A stretch of DNA of 8,961 nucleotides from Verrucomicrobiaceae bacterium (GCA_947463285.1 CANHTV010000124.1:1-8961); one strand, 5' to 3'; positions 1 through 6,923 are shown, counted from the stretch's first letter. Made by a program: numbers and translations. The notes: generated by a model not told the origin, from the sequence alone.

Positions 1-576
1 GTTCGGCCCCGGCACCCCGGGTTTGTAGAGACCGATGAGCTTAAACAACTGGTCTTTGCGCCCGAGATTATTCTGCACGGAGGCGACAAAACGCTTCATG
101 ATCTGCGGCTCCTGGCGCTCGGCGAGAAACTCGAAAAACGGATGCGATTTGATCTCGGTCAGATGGTTATTGATCAACTGCGGAGCACTCAGCTCCCCCG
201 CACCACCACGGCCCATCTCCGGTAAATTCAGCACATTGCCATCGCCGATGCGCATCCTGAGCTTGGCCTCAGCTTCATAGACCTTGGCGCCCATGCCGAG
301 CATGTAGAAAACAACGGCGGCCACCGGGATCGCGGCCAAAGCCGCCATAAGCCAGTAGCGGCGCATGTAGCCAAGGAGATCAGCCAGACTGATGATCGAC
401 TCTGTAAACTGAGGAGCCGGTGTGGATAGAAAAGGACTGTGATCGACCTGCGAAAGCGGTGAAGGCAGGGCCAGGGATGCTGTCGGAGCCTGCGGGATGA
501 GCGCCCGCGAAGTGCCCGACGCCCCGGGAATGGTCGGGACGTTAGGTTTGGGATCGAGCGCGAGTTGATAAGCCAT
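1..576 (-). CDS. Wzz/GumC-type polysaccharide chain-length determinant, N-terminal part (runs off window)
   Basis: The frame is open for 192 codons from ATG 576-574 to base 1 with no stop, so only the N-terminal part of the protein is visible. It starts MAYQLALDPK and has a Pro/Ser/Ala-rich, presumably cytoplasmic stretch of about 60 residues. A short helix ending in an Arg-Arg-Tyr-Trp (RRYW) motif follows, then a hydrophobic segment (about residues 75-93, LMAALAAIPVAAVVFYML). After it comes the Val-Tyr-Glu-Ala-Glu-Ala-Lys-Leu beta strand typical of Wzz domains just outside the membrane. Such proteins set polymer length and, in longer GumC/BY-kinase forms, help export it; which form this is cannot be told from the visible part. 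The upstream glycosyltransferase stop (606-604) is in the same frame, so 576 is the first possible ATG. No good Shine-Dalgarno precedes it, and the gap to the upstream gene is only 27 bases, so co-transcription is likely. The family call is firm; the subfamily is open. Confidence 0.85.
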   Translation of the reverse strand, partial: MAYQLALDPKPNVPTIPGASGTSRALIPQAPTASLALPSPLSQVDHSPFLSTPAPQFTESIISLADLLGYMRRYWLMAALAAIPVAAVVFYMLGMGAKVYEAEAKLRMRIGDGNVLNLPEMGRGGAGELSAPQLINNHLTEIKSHPFFEFLAERQEPQIMKRFVASVQNNLGRKDQLFKLIGLYKPGVPGPN

Positions 577-603
577 ACAGGGCGGAACAGAGGGGGAGGA
601 GTA

Positions 604-1800
604 TCAAGCACCCGACGTCAGAGGGCAAGGTGTAGCAGAGTTTGTTTGCGCAGCGGTTTCTGGAGCAAGGCGCATGGCGCTGAGGATGATTTGATTCACG
701 AGGCGGACATCAAAGACCTCTTCGGCGAGGCGGCGGCTGGCGCGGCCTTTGATCGCAATTTGATCAGGGTTTTCCATAAAATAGGTCATCGCCTGCACCA
801 CCGCCGCGACATCGCGGGGTGGACAAAGAAAACCGTTTTCCGTGCCCCGCACGCATTCGCGAGCGCCGACCGAGTCCGTGGTGATCACCGCCCGCCCTGT
901 GGAAAGGGCCTCCAAGGTGGCATGAGGCACGCCTTCGCGATACCAGGTGGGCAGACAAAAAACGTGCATCGTTTTCAGCAGTGCAGGCACATCACGCACC
1001 ATGCCGTGATGCGTCAGCGTGCCTTCATGCACCCACTGCTGGACCTCCGCCTCCTCCACACGATTCGGATTCGGATCAAAAGGACCGACAAGATGAAACT
1101 CCGCCAGAGGAAAGCGCTGCCGGATCTGCCGGGCCGCCTCAGCAAAAACGCGCACGCCTTTGCTTACCAGCAGGCGACTCACCAGCACGAAACGCACACG
1201 CCCGGCGGCGATGTCTGCATTTCCATCGAGAGGCACATGCGGATACTCGTCCAAATTCACTCCAGAGCCGGCTGTCACATGCACTGGCACACCAGCCGGC
1301 AGCATCTGCATCTCGGTAAAGAGCTGCACATCATCTCGATTCTGCATGAAAATGACATCCGCCCGCTTCAAGGCAAAACGATGCAGCGCCTTAGACACCC
1401 ATTGCACCGCCGCCTGCTTCAGCGTCTCCGGTTTCACAAAGGTAAAACCAAGCCCAGGAAGCAAGGCATAGACGCGAGGCACACCTGCCAGACGAGCCAC
1501 CACGCAGCCATAAACCACAGACTTGATCGTGTAGGCAAACAAGGCGTCGGGAGCTTCACGACGAAACAGGCGAAACATGTCCATCCAGGTGATCCAGTCC
1601 TTCATCAGATTCACTCGGCTACGCACCATGCGGATCGGTTCATGTCTGCCGCCCAGGCTTTGGACAAAAGCACGCACATGAGGGTAGTCCTCAGCCGCAG
1701 AAGTCACCACCCGACAGCCATGACCAGCGAATTCACGGATCAAGTCACCCCTGTGATAGATCAGCGTGTTGGCATCAGCAGTGAGGACGATAACTTTCAT
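604..1800 (-). CDS. GT4 glycosyltransferase, CapM/PglA-like
   Basis: This 398-residue protein has the two-Rossmann (GT-B) layout of retaining family-4 glycosyltransferases. Its N-terminus, MKVIVLTADANTLIYHRGDL, is the acceptor-side pattern of the CapM/PglA-like group. The donor half carries SRLLVSKG (Arg209, Lys214), which contacts the nucleotide-sugar phosphates. The EX7E motif follows at Glu289/Glu297 (EGVPHATLE), then TGRAVITTD. It probably adds one sugar to a lipid-linked repeat unit at the cytoplasmic face of the inner membrane. PglA itself transfers GalNAc, but the donor sugar here cannot be read from sequence. The last 15-20 residues are a non-conserved tail. The ATG overlaps the TGA of the upstream acyltransferase (ATGA, 1800-1797). 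No clear Shine-Dalgarno is present, so translation probably depends on coupling. Family assignment is very secure; substrate is unknown. Confidence 0.93.
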   Translation of the reverse strand: MKVIVLTADANTLIYHRGDLIREFAGHGCRVVTSAAEDYPHVRAFVQSLGGRHEPIRMVRSRVNLMKDWITWMDMFRLFRREAPDALFAYTIKSVVYGCVVARLAGVPRVYALLPGLGFTFVKPETLKQAAVQWVSKALHRFALKRADVIFMQNRDDVQLFTEMQMLPAGVPVHVTAGSGVNLDEYPHVPLDGNADIAAGRVRFVLVSRLLVSKGVRVFAEAARQIRQRFPLAEFHLVGPFDPNPNRVEEAEVQQWVHEGTLTHHGMVRDVPALLKTMHVFCLPTWYREGVPHATLEALSTGRAVITTDSVGARECVRGTENGFLCPPRDVAAVVQAMTYFMENPDQIAIKGRASRRLAEEVFDVRLVNQIILSAMRLAPETAAQTNSATPCPLTSGA

Positions 1801-2945
1801 TCAGCAGATTCAGAGGCCGTGGATTTACGAACAGGCGCGGGAGAGATGTTCCGAGCCAGATCAAAACGACGCTTGGCCCAGCGCAGAAGACAAAAAAGCA
1901 AAGCTCGTGGACGCCATTGATGAAAGCATTCCATGTCGATTAGAACACGCTTGTCGCCGCTCCATTCGCGTTTGTAGCGGTAGTCACCTGGCAGAAAATC
2001 CACCAGTTTCAGGCCACGCTGGATGGCCGCAAAGACACAGGCCCTCACAGACATGTTACCCATGCTCACGTGCGCAAAAGCAGGATTCCAACCGAGCTGA
2101 TAAACATAAAGCTCATCAAGATAACAAAAGGCGTAAACAGCTCCCACAGCCGCACCATCCACCATGATAAAGCTAAGCTGCATCTCACCTGTCGGAATCC
2201 ACTTTAAGCACAGTTTTTGATGAAGACGCTTCGCCGCAGGCCGCAGGAAAGAACTGACACCATCAGGCCAGTGCATGGCGTGGAGTTCAAAGAACTTCTG
2301 CATCGCCTCTGCGGGAGAAATTTCCTGACCGGCCACGGCCACGATAGCTTCGAGCTTGGTCGTCAAAATGGACCAGTAACGGCGGATGTTGCGGCGAAAA
2401 TTACCCGGCTTGGTTGCCTCGTAAGCCTCCCAGGTTGCAGGCAGTGGGAAGCAATGACAGTATGATCGATTCAGCACGCCAGCCAAACTTCCAGTTCGGC
2501 GCAACTCAGCCATCAGCATCGGCTGATTCGGAGATTCCTCGGGCACTTTGTTGAGGCGCACGACATCCCATCTGGCACGACTGTTGGCGATCACCCTGAC
2601 CAGCAAGGGTGTGATTTCCGCCTCCTGCCCGGCAGGCACCAGCAGATCCAGACGCTCGCCCTGCAATTGACCCAGCCCGTTGATAAAACCCAGGTGCCGC
2701 AAGTGCTGACGCCCGCCGTCCATCTCCGTGCCGATCACGAATGGGGCAATACCCCTGACAGTGCCGGATTCATCTTTGACCACCCCCAGACAGAGCTGGA
2801 AATGATGCTGAAACTCCTCCCACCAAAGCCGGACGTAATCCCAAGCCAGGAACGGACTGCGTGTAGCAGAGGCTTTCAGCAAGGAATCCCAGACGGGCTC
2901 CAAGGCCGCGAAACCGGCTTCATCGCGAATGATCTCCAGCCTCAT
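1797..2945 (-). CDS. FemAB/CelD-like acyltransferase (GNAT fold, Acetyltransf_6)
   Basis: This is a 382-residue soluble protein of the BioF2-like/Acetyltransf_6 family, related to CelD/BcsL and FemAB proteins found in polysaccharide loci. Family landmarks are the N-terminal LEPVWDSLLKAS-ATRSPFLAWDYVRLWWEEF block (about residues 15-45), the basic helix GNFRRNIRRYW (about 181-191), and the C-terminal GNAT-fold strand VDFLPGDYRYKREW (about 315-328). There is no signal peptide or membrane segment, so it should act in the cytoplasm. It plausibly transfers an acyl or aminoacyl group to a sugar precursor or lipid-linked repeat unit; donor and acceptor are unknown. The start is well supported: AGGAGG sits 6 bases before the ATG, and the ATG overlaps the TGA of the upstream gene (ATGA, 2945-2942). 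The same overlap occurs at its own end. It resembles FemAB-related proteins that accompany PEP-CTERM systems, but that subfamily link is inference. Confidence 0.87.
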   Translation of the reverse strand: MRLEIIRDEAGFAALEPVWDSLLKASATRSPFLAWDYVRLWWEEFQHHFQLCLGVVKDESGTVRGIAPFVIGTEMDGGRQHLRHLGFINGLGQLQGERLDLLVPAGQEAEITPLLVRVIANSRARWDVVRLNKVPEESPNQPMLMAELRRTGSLAGVLNRSYCHCFPLPATWEAYEATKPGNFRRNIRRYWSILTTKLEAIVAVAGQEISPAEAMQKFFELHAMHWPDGVSSFLRPAAKRLHQKLCLKWIPTGEMQLSFIMVDGAAVGAVYAFCYLDELYVYQLGWNPAFAHVSMGNMSVRACVFAAIQRGLKLVDFLPGDYRYKREWSGDKRVLIDMECFHQWRPRALLFCLLRWAKRRFDLARNISPAPVRKSTASESAE

Positions 2946-4657
2946 GGGTTTCCTCCTTTTTTCGCTAGCATCTCAGCAATGGTGCGCCGCGCTACATAGA
3001 GTTTCTCCACATCGTCATTCCAGTCGCCAAAACCACGGGCAAAGCTGTTTCCAGCCGATCTAGCCTCTTTTTCCAAACCCAGATCACGAGCCATCATGAT
3101 GTAATCGTAATCATCCGCCATCTCACGCACCCACTTCAGCCTCATGCTGACCACAGGCTGATGACGACCATGACGCTTCTGGGTGGCGGGATAGATAAAG
3201 CTGCCGTCACCATTGAAGACCTCGCTTGAATCCCCCGTGTGAAAACTGTCCGCCTGCTGCCAGGGATCAATACCCGCGTGAGCATACAAGGTGTCCCAAT
3301 AAGTCACGCCGGTGATGCCATGCAGAGGCATCAGCCAGCCGAGAATGCGATGATTGATCGGCGGAAAATCCAGACACCAGACGGGTGGATGACCTTCTTT
3401 GAGGACCTTGGGATTGCCATGGGCCTCAAGCCACTTCGCCGGTGTTTGCACCAGGGCGGTGTAGCACCAGACTTCATCGCCGGCCTTTAGTCGTCGCGGA
3501 ATGTCACGCGTAGCTTTGGGGCCTTCCAGATCCTCCCAGACACTGCCGACATGTGGCACCCAGATGTCCACAAAGTCATCTAAGCGTCCCCAAAACCACG
3601 AGTCAGGCGCAGGCTGCTCCGTGCAGAGCATTGGGATCTTCACTCCATGCAAGGCCTCGGCTTCATTGAAAAAATCGCCCCACAGCCGCACCTTAGCATA
3701 GCCTTTTTCGCTGTTGGGTTCATCCAGATCACCCGAGATGAAATAACCGCGCTTTTCGCAGCCGATTTTCTTCATCAGCCTCATCCAGTCAGCGCAGTAG
3801 CGCATCGCAGCCGCACGATTTTTGCCCAAGGGATCAGCAAAGGGCCACGTCGGCCACAGCGGCAATCCCAGCGTGCTGGCGTGACGATGCAGGAGATGTT
3901 TTCTCATGCCGGCCTCGACTTTTTCAGCCTCCAGTTTGCCCGTGTTTGGTGAGGGATAGGTCGGGTAAGTGGCATCAATGCTCAGGCGATGTTCAGCAAA
4001 AAGATCGTAGTAAGTCTCCAACAAAGCCGCCAGTTCAGGCTCCAGAGGCTCCTTCTCGTGATCAAATCCATGCGCCTTGGCAATGGCACGCCAGATCGTC
4101 ATGATGGAACTGCGCATCCGTGGCACGACAGGCAGATCCAGATTCGAAACCTGCACTGAGAGACTTGTGCGCGCGACTTCTTTACCTTCGGCTGATGAGA
4201 TATTGACCTGCCCAGCATAGAGACCCGGCTTGGTGCCATAGGGCACAAAGACATCGACCCAAAAAGGCTGATTCACGCGCTTTTCGTTCGGCAAATCCTG
4301 CCAGGAAAAATCCTGAGGCACCAAGGCATCCGGGTAATCACCTAGCGGCAGCGGAGACATCGGCGTGGACTTCACCACCTTCACATAATGTTCTCGCAAA
4401 ACGATGGGCGCTTTGATCGCGGCTCCCTCTGCACCTTTGAGTTCTGAAGCTGTCAGTTTCACCCCGCACACTTCGGAGGCAGGACCACTGACGATGATTT
4501 GCAGCGATTCCCACTCACCGCGAGCTGACTCCAAAACAACCTCAGCTTTTGGCACAGACTCCGTTCGCATCACCCGCCTCATGGCATTGACCTGGGTGAT
4601 CTCAATCTCTGCCTGCGCGGTAGAAATCAGCAGAAGCCATGGCAAAAGGCGTCTCAT
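2942..4657 (-). CDS. Secreted DUF4091 / GH123-like putative glycoside hydrolase
   Basis: This 571-residue protein starts with a short Sec signal peptide: MRR, a hydrophobic core LLPWLLLIS, and probable cleavage after Ala-Gln-Ala at about residue 16. It is therefore exported to the periplasm or beyond. An N-terminal beta-sandwich region (about 17-175; e.g. ESARGEWESLQIIVSG and PFWVDVFVPYGTKPGLYAGQV) precedes a catalytic-type barrel (about 180-480) and a helical C-terminus with VVSMRLKWVREMADDYDYI. This is the arrangement of DUF4091 (PF13320), the domain that contains GH123 beta-N-acetylgalactosaminidases. Asp312-Glu313 in GDLDEP match the Asp-Glu pair used for substrate-assisted catalysis in GH123. 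A GH123-type hydrolase fits, but many DUF4091 proteins are uncharacterised and the substrate is not proven. The start has a full AGGAGGTG Shine-Dalgarno (4670-4663), with AGGAGG 7 bases before the ATG. It shares ATGA overlaps with both neighbours, so it is made together with the glycosyltransferases. Confidence 0.88.
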   Translation of the reverse strand: MRRLLPWLLLISTAQAEIEITQVNAMRRVMRTESVPKAEVVLESARGEWESLQIIVSGPASEVCGVKLTASELKGAEGAAIKAPIVLREHYVKVVKSTPMSPLPLGDYPDALVPQDFSWQDLPNEKRVNQPFWVDVFVPYGTKPGLYAGQVNISSAEGKEVARTSLSVQVSNLDLPVVPRMRSSIMTIWRAIAKAHGFDHEKEPLEPELAALLETYYDLFAEHRLSIDATYPTYPSPNTGKLEAEKVEAGMRKHLLHRHASTLGLPLWPTWPFADPLGKNRAAAMRYCADWMRLMKKIGCEKRGYFISGDLDEPNSEKGYAKVRLWGDFFNEAEALHGVKIPMLCTEQPAPDSWFWGRLDDFVDIWVPHVGSVWEDLEGPKATRDIPRRLKAGDEVWCYTALVQTPAKWLEAHGNPKVLKEGHPPVWCLDFPPINHRILGWLMPLHGITGVTYWDTLYAHAGIDPWQQADSFHTGDSSEVFNGDGSFIYPATQKRHGRHQPVVSMRLKWVREMADDYDYIMMARDLGLEKEARSAGNSFARGFGDWNDDVEKLYVARRTIAEMLAKKGGNP

Positions 4658-5778
4658 GCCAGCACCTCCTGATAAATTTTTTCATAGCCACGGGCTACGA
4701 CTTGAATGTCAAAACGATCGACGGCGTGCTGCCGAATCCGATCTGGTGCGGGTGATTTTTTTAGCATCTCTGCCCAGGCCAGCGCCAGCGCTTCAGGATC
4801 TTTAGCAGGCACCACCCGCCCCATGGACTCGATCAATCGAGCACAATCTCCCACATCCGTCGTCACACAGGGGACACCACATGAAAGCGCCTCCATGACC
4901 GTCATCGGGCAGGCTTCCGTGCGTGAAGAAAGTGAAAAGACATCGAACGCCGGATAAACGCGCTCAGGATCTGAACGAAAGGAGGAGAAATGCACCTGCT
5001 GGCGCAGTGGCACTAGGGACAAGGCCGCACGTGCAGAATCCTCCAGCTCATGCTCCAAGCCACCGCATAACCAAAAATGCGTCTCCGGCTGACGCATCTG
5101 CAAAATGGCAGCCGCGCGGAGCCAGGTCGCCAGATCTTTCATCTCATGAAATCGCCCGACATAACCCACCAAAGGAGCCTCTGCTGGTACACGCCACTCT
5201 TGACGCGCCGCCGCACGCGCCTCAGGATCAGGCACAAAACGAGAAGTCTCGATGCCATTCGGAACCCAGCGCATTCGAGCTTCAGGATAGCCGATGGGCA
5301 GATGATCTTCCATGGCAGCAGCCGAACAGGAAATCACCCGGGAAGGCACCCAGCGCGAAGCCACCCCGAGCAGGCTTCTGAACAGGAGTTTTTTCAATTC
5401 CGTGTCTCCTGGATTCGTGTGGATCTCACGGCAATGGATGCCCCAAACCGTCCGCCTTAAACCCGCAGCACGGGCACAAAAACCCCCGACAAAATCAGCA
5501 TGGTGCATCCACGTTTGCAGAACATCAGGACTCAGCCTACGCAGTAGCCCCACCAGCTTGCGCAAGGTTTCACGTCGTAAGAACGCCAGGGATTCGAGAT
5601 CATAGACTGCCGCACCAGCAGCCCGCAGTTCATTCATTTCCGCAGGCCAGGGGCGACCATCCATGACGATCACCGAAGTCCGCCAGATTCGACGATCCAT
5701 CGCGGCGACGAGATTCCTCAGCATGGCTTCAGCTCCGCCACCAGCCGGTGCCGCTATGAAATGGGCGACATGTTTCAT
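4654..5778 (-). CDS. GT4 glycosyltransferase, WbnK-like
   Basis: I place the start at ATG 5778-5776 (MKHVAHFIAA), giving 374 residues. This ATG overlaps the upstream stop as ATGA and has GGAGG 9 bases ahead; the in-frame ATG at 5799-5797 would add seven unconserved residues (MAGRWPS) and bury that site. The protein is a GT-B family-4 glycosyltransferase. It has the glycine-rich acceptor-side loop PAGGGAEAML near the N-terminus, LQTWMHHADFVGGFCARAAG followed by VWGIHCREIH (about 87-120, a WbnK-like pattern), and WVPNGIETSRF. GYVGRFHEMKD carries Arg209 and Lys214, and the EX7E motif is Glu288/Glu296 (EACPMTVME), followed by GVPCVTTDVG. It should add a sugar to the growing repeat unit in the cytoplasm. 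No signal peptide or clear transmembrane helix is seen. Donor and acceptor are unknown. Confidence 0.93.
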   Translation of the reverse strand: MKHVAHFIAAPAGGGAEAMLRNLVAAMDRRIWRTSVIVMDGRPWPAEMNELRAAGAAVYDLESLAFLRRETLRKLVGLLRRLSPDVLQTWMHHADFVGGFCARAAGLRRTVWGIHCREIHTNPGDTELKKLLFRSLLGVASRWVPSRVISCSAAAMEDHLPIGYPEARMRWVPNGIETSRFVPDPEARAAARQEWRVPAEAPLVGYVGRFHEMKDLATWLRAAAILQMRQPETHFWLCGGLEHELEDSARAALSLVPLRQQVHFSSFRSDPERVYPAFDVFSLSSRTEACPMTVMEALSCGVPCVTTDVGDCARLIESMGRVVPAKDPEALALAWAEMLKKSPAPDRIRQHAVDRFDIQVVARGYEKIYQEVLA

Positions 5779-6764
5779 GCTCGGCCACCTCCCCGCCATT
5801 CACGCAGCATTTCAAACGCTCCTGAAGCCGTAGCTTCAGCCTCCCAGAGTGTCTCAGGCGAGCCATACCGAGGTAAAGCATAGGGATTAAGCCCCGGTTT
5901 CACCCGCCCGCTCATCATGGTGAAAGCAGCCTCAAAACCAGCCTCAGCCAGCAAGCCGCAGGTCTCAGTGCTAAAGTCATCCGAGCTGCCATTCGTGTAG
6001 GCAAAAAGCTTCGGCTCACGTCCAAGCTCAGCAGACAGCCTTTCGTGACAAATAAAGATCTCACGACGCTGCTGCTCTAAGCTGCACCGGGCCAGAATCG
6101 GATGAGAATGGGTATGCCCCCCGAGTTCTACCAAACCACTGGCCTGCATTTCCCGCGCCATGTCCCAAGTCATCGGCCTCGTCACTTCGGGCCGTGTTTT
6201 GGGCTTGGAAACCTCCGCACCATAGGCAGCTACAACCTGCCGCATTTCAGCATCAGGCAGGGCTTTCAGCTCTGCTAAAGTCGATGCCAATTTGGCACCT
6301 TCGCCTTTGGCTTGCATGGCTAGGTCCATCTCTTGGAACCAGAGAGACTCCGTTTCATCCAGAAATCCGCTCGTAAGAAAAACCGTGGCAGACAGGCCGA
6401 AATCCTTCAGCACGGGGAAGCCCAGCTGATAGTTTGAGGCATAGCCATCATCAAAGGTCAAAGCGATGGCACGATCCGGCAACCTTTGCCCTAAGCCGCT
6501 CATTCTCATCATTTCAGCGAGTGGAATAACCTGATAATGTCTTGCTAAATGAGCGCAAATCTGACGAAAAACGGACAGCGGCAAATGCAGTCCTTCATCC
6601 AGAATACCCGCAGATTCCTCATCCTTTCGGAGCCCATGAAAAGTCAGGATCGCCCCCTGCCCCGAGTTTTTTTGACGAGCCAACCAAGCCAGGCGAGCCA
6701 ACACCAAAACCGCCGATTTGGCGGTCTGTTTGAGGCTTTTTGAACATGGCAATAATCGCGTCAA
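5775..6764 (-). CDS. Polysaccharide deacetylase (NodB-type, CE4 family)
   Basis: As drawn, the protein is 329 residues. The NodB fold is clear: AILTFHG at about 38-44, then motif 1 ALTFDDGY with the Asp105-Asp106 pair, then motif 2 GGHTHSH with metal-ligand histidines His217 and His221. FAYTNG at 255-260 stands where most relatives have FAYPxG, so Thr replaces the usual Pro. Enzymes of this family remove N- or O-acetyl groups from carbohydrate; here a cell-surface polymer or its precursor is the obvious candidate. There is no signal peptide. Residues 16-29 (KSAVLVLARLAWLA) form a hydrophobic to amphipathic helix that could touch the membrane. The start is uncertain: the in-frame TTG at 6764 is the most upstream plausible codon, but no Shine-Dalgarno precedes it; TTG 6752 and GTG 6704 are alternatives. 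It is the first gene of the operon, and its TGA overlaps the next ATG. Confidence 0.88.
   Translation of the reverse strand: MTRLLPCSKSLKQTAKSAVLVLARLAWLARQKNSGQGAILTFHGLRKDEESAGILDEGLHLPLSVFRQICAHLARHYQVIPLAEMMRMSGLGQRLPDRAIALTFDDGYASNYQLGFPVLKDFGLSATVFLTSGFLDETESLWFQEMDLAMQAKGEGAKLASTLAELKALPDAEMRQVVAAYGAEVSKPKTRPEVTRPMTWDMAREMQASGLVELGGHTHSHPILARCSLEQQRREIFICHERLSAELGREPKLFAYTNGSSDDFSTETCGLLAEAGFEAAFTMMSGRVKPGLNPYALPRYGSPETLWEAEATASGAFEMLREWRGGGRA
5788..5792 (-). promoter_or_regulatory. Shine-Dalgarno deciding the start of the WbnK-like glycosyltransferase
   Basis: On the minus strand GGGGAGGTGG lies at 5794-5785. Its GGAGG core is 9 bases upstream of ATG 5778. It lies inside the end of the deacetylase gene and downstream of the alternative ATG at 5799, so it supports the shorter protein. 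Confidence 0.75.
6709..6725 (-). other. Short GC-rich hairpin in the 5' end of the deacetylase gene
   Basis: The minus-strand sequence ACCGCC-AAATC-GGCGGT forms a perfect 6-bp stem with a 5-base loop, followed directly by TTTT. It covers roughly codons 14-19 of the deacetylase as drawn. It could reduce translation or act as a weak attenuator, or it may be a coincidence of coding sequence. Confidence 0.25.
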
Positions 6765-6810
6765 ATTATGGTAATTTTATTAAATTATCAATTTTTTACT
6801 AATAATCAAA
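6765..6810 (-). promoter_or_regulatory. Probable promoter region of the polysaccharide operon
   Basis: This is the most AT-rich stretch of the window, and it lies between the protease terminator and the first operon gene. Reading the minus strand, several sigma-70-like elements overlap. One pair is TTGATA (6791-6786) with CATAAT (6770-6765) at 15-base spacing. Another is TTGATT (6809-6804) with TAATTT (6787-6782) at 16-base spacing. TAAAAT at 6779-6774 is a further possible -10. No pair is ideal, so the position of transcription start is open. The region is the best candidate because no other non-coding gap exists in the operon. Confidence 0.4.
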
Positions 6811-6842
6811 GAGTTCTCAGTATTTCTTCCACGCCAATCCAC

Positions 6843-6874
6843 AAAAAAACCGCTCCTCGGACAAGGAGCGGTTT
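6843..6874 (-). terminator. Rho-independent terminator of the prc gene
   Basis: On the minus strand a perfect 11-bp stem (AAACCGCTCCT pairing with AGGAGCGGTTT, bases 6874-6864 and 6857-6847) encloses a 6-base loop. It runs into a stretch of seven T at 6849-6843, the first three of which pair in the stem. It lies about 50 bases beyond the protease stop codon. The plus strand lacks a T-run after the stem, so termination is one-way. Confidence 0.93.
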
Positions 6875-6923
6875 AACAAAATGAATCAGGATTGCCCAAG
6901 ACAATTATGGTCAGAAATCAATC

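Noticed and set aside
228..611. A 127-codon minus-strand frame starting MLDTPPPLFRP in another frame of the Wzz region.
   Set aside because: The overlapping frame from 576 shows a proper Wzz N-terminus and membrane helix; this one is Arg/Pro/Ser-rich without motifs.
565..1920. A 451-codon open frame on the plus strand, opposite the CapM/PglA-like glycosyltransferase and the end of the acyltransferase gene.
   Set aside because: It has no recognisable motif, is rich in His/Arg as antisense frames of GC-rich genes often are, and is opposite a gene with a clear GT4 signature.
5779..5799. The longer start (ATG 5799) for the WbnK-like glycosyltransferase.
   Set aside because: It adds seven unconserved residues, lies upstream of the strong GGAGG, and would break the ATGA overlap pattern shared by the other junctions.
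6620..6748. An ATG at 6748-6746 in another frame near the start of the deacetylase, and a possible frameshift at the run of seven A (minus strand) near 6667-6673.
   Set aside because: The ATG frame ends after about 43 codons, and its peptide does not look like a deacetylase N-terminus. The TTG/GTG frame reads straight into the conserved domain, so no frameshift is needed.
6843..6874. The terminator hairpin as a bidirectional terminator or a regulator binding site.
   Set aside because: The T-run is only on the minus-strand side, and there is no plus-strand gene to terminate. The position just after the protease stop explains it.
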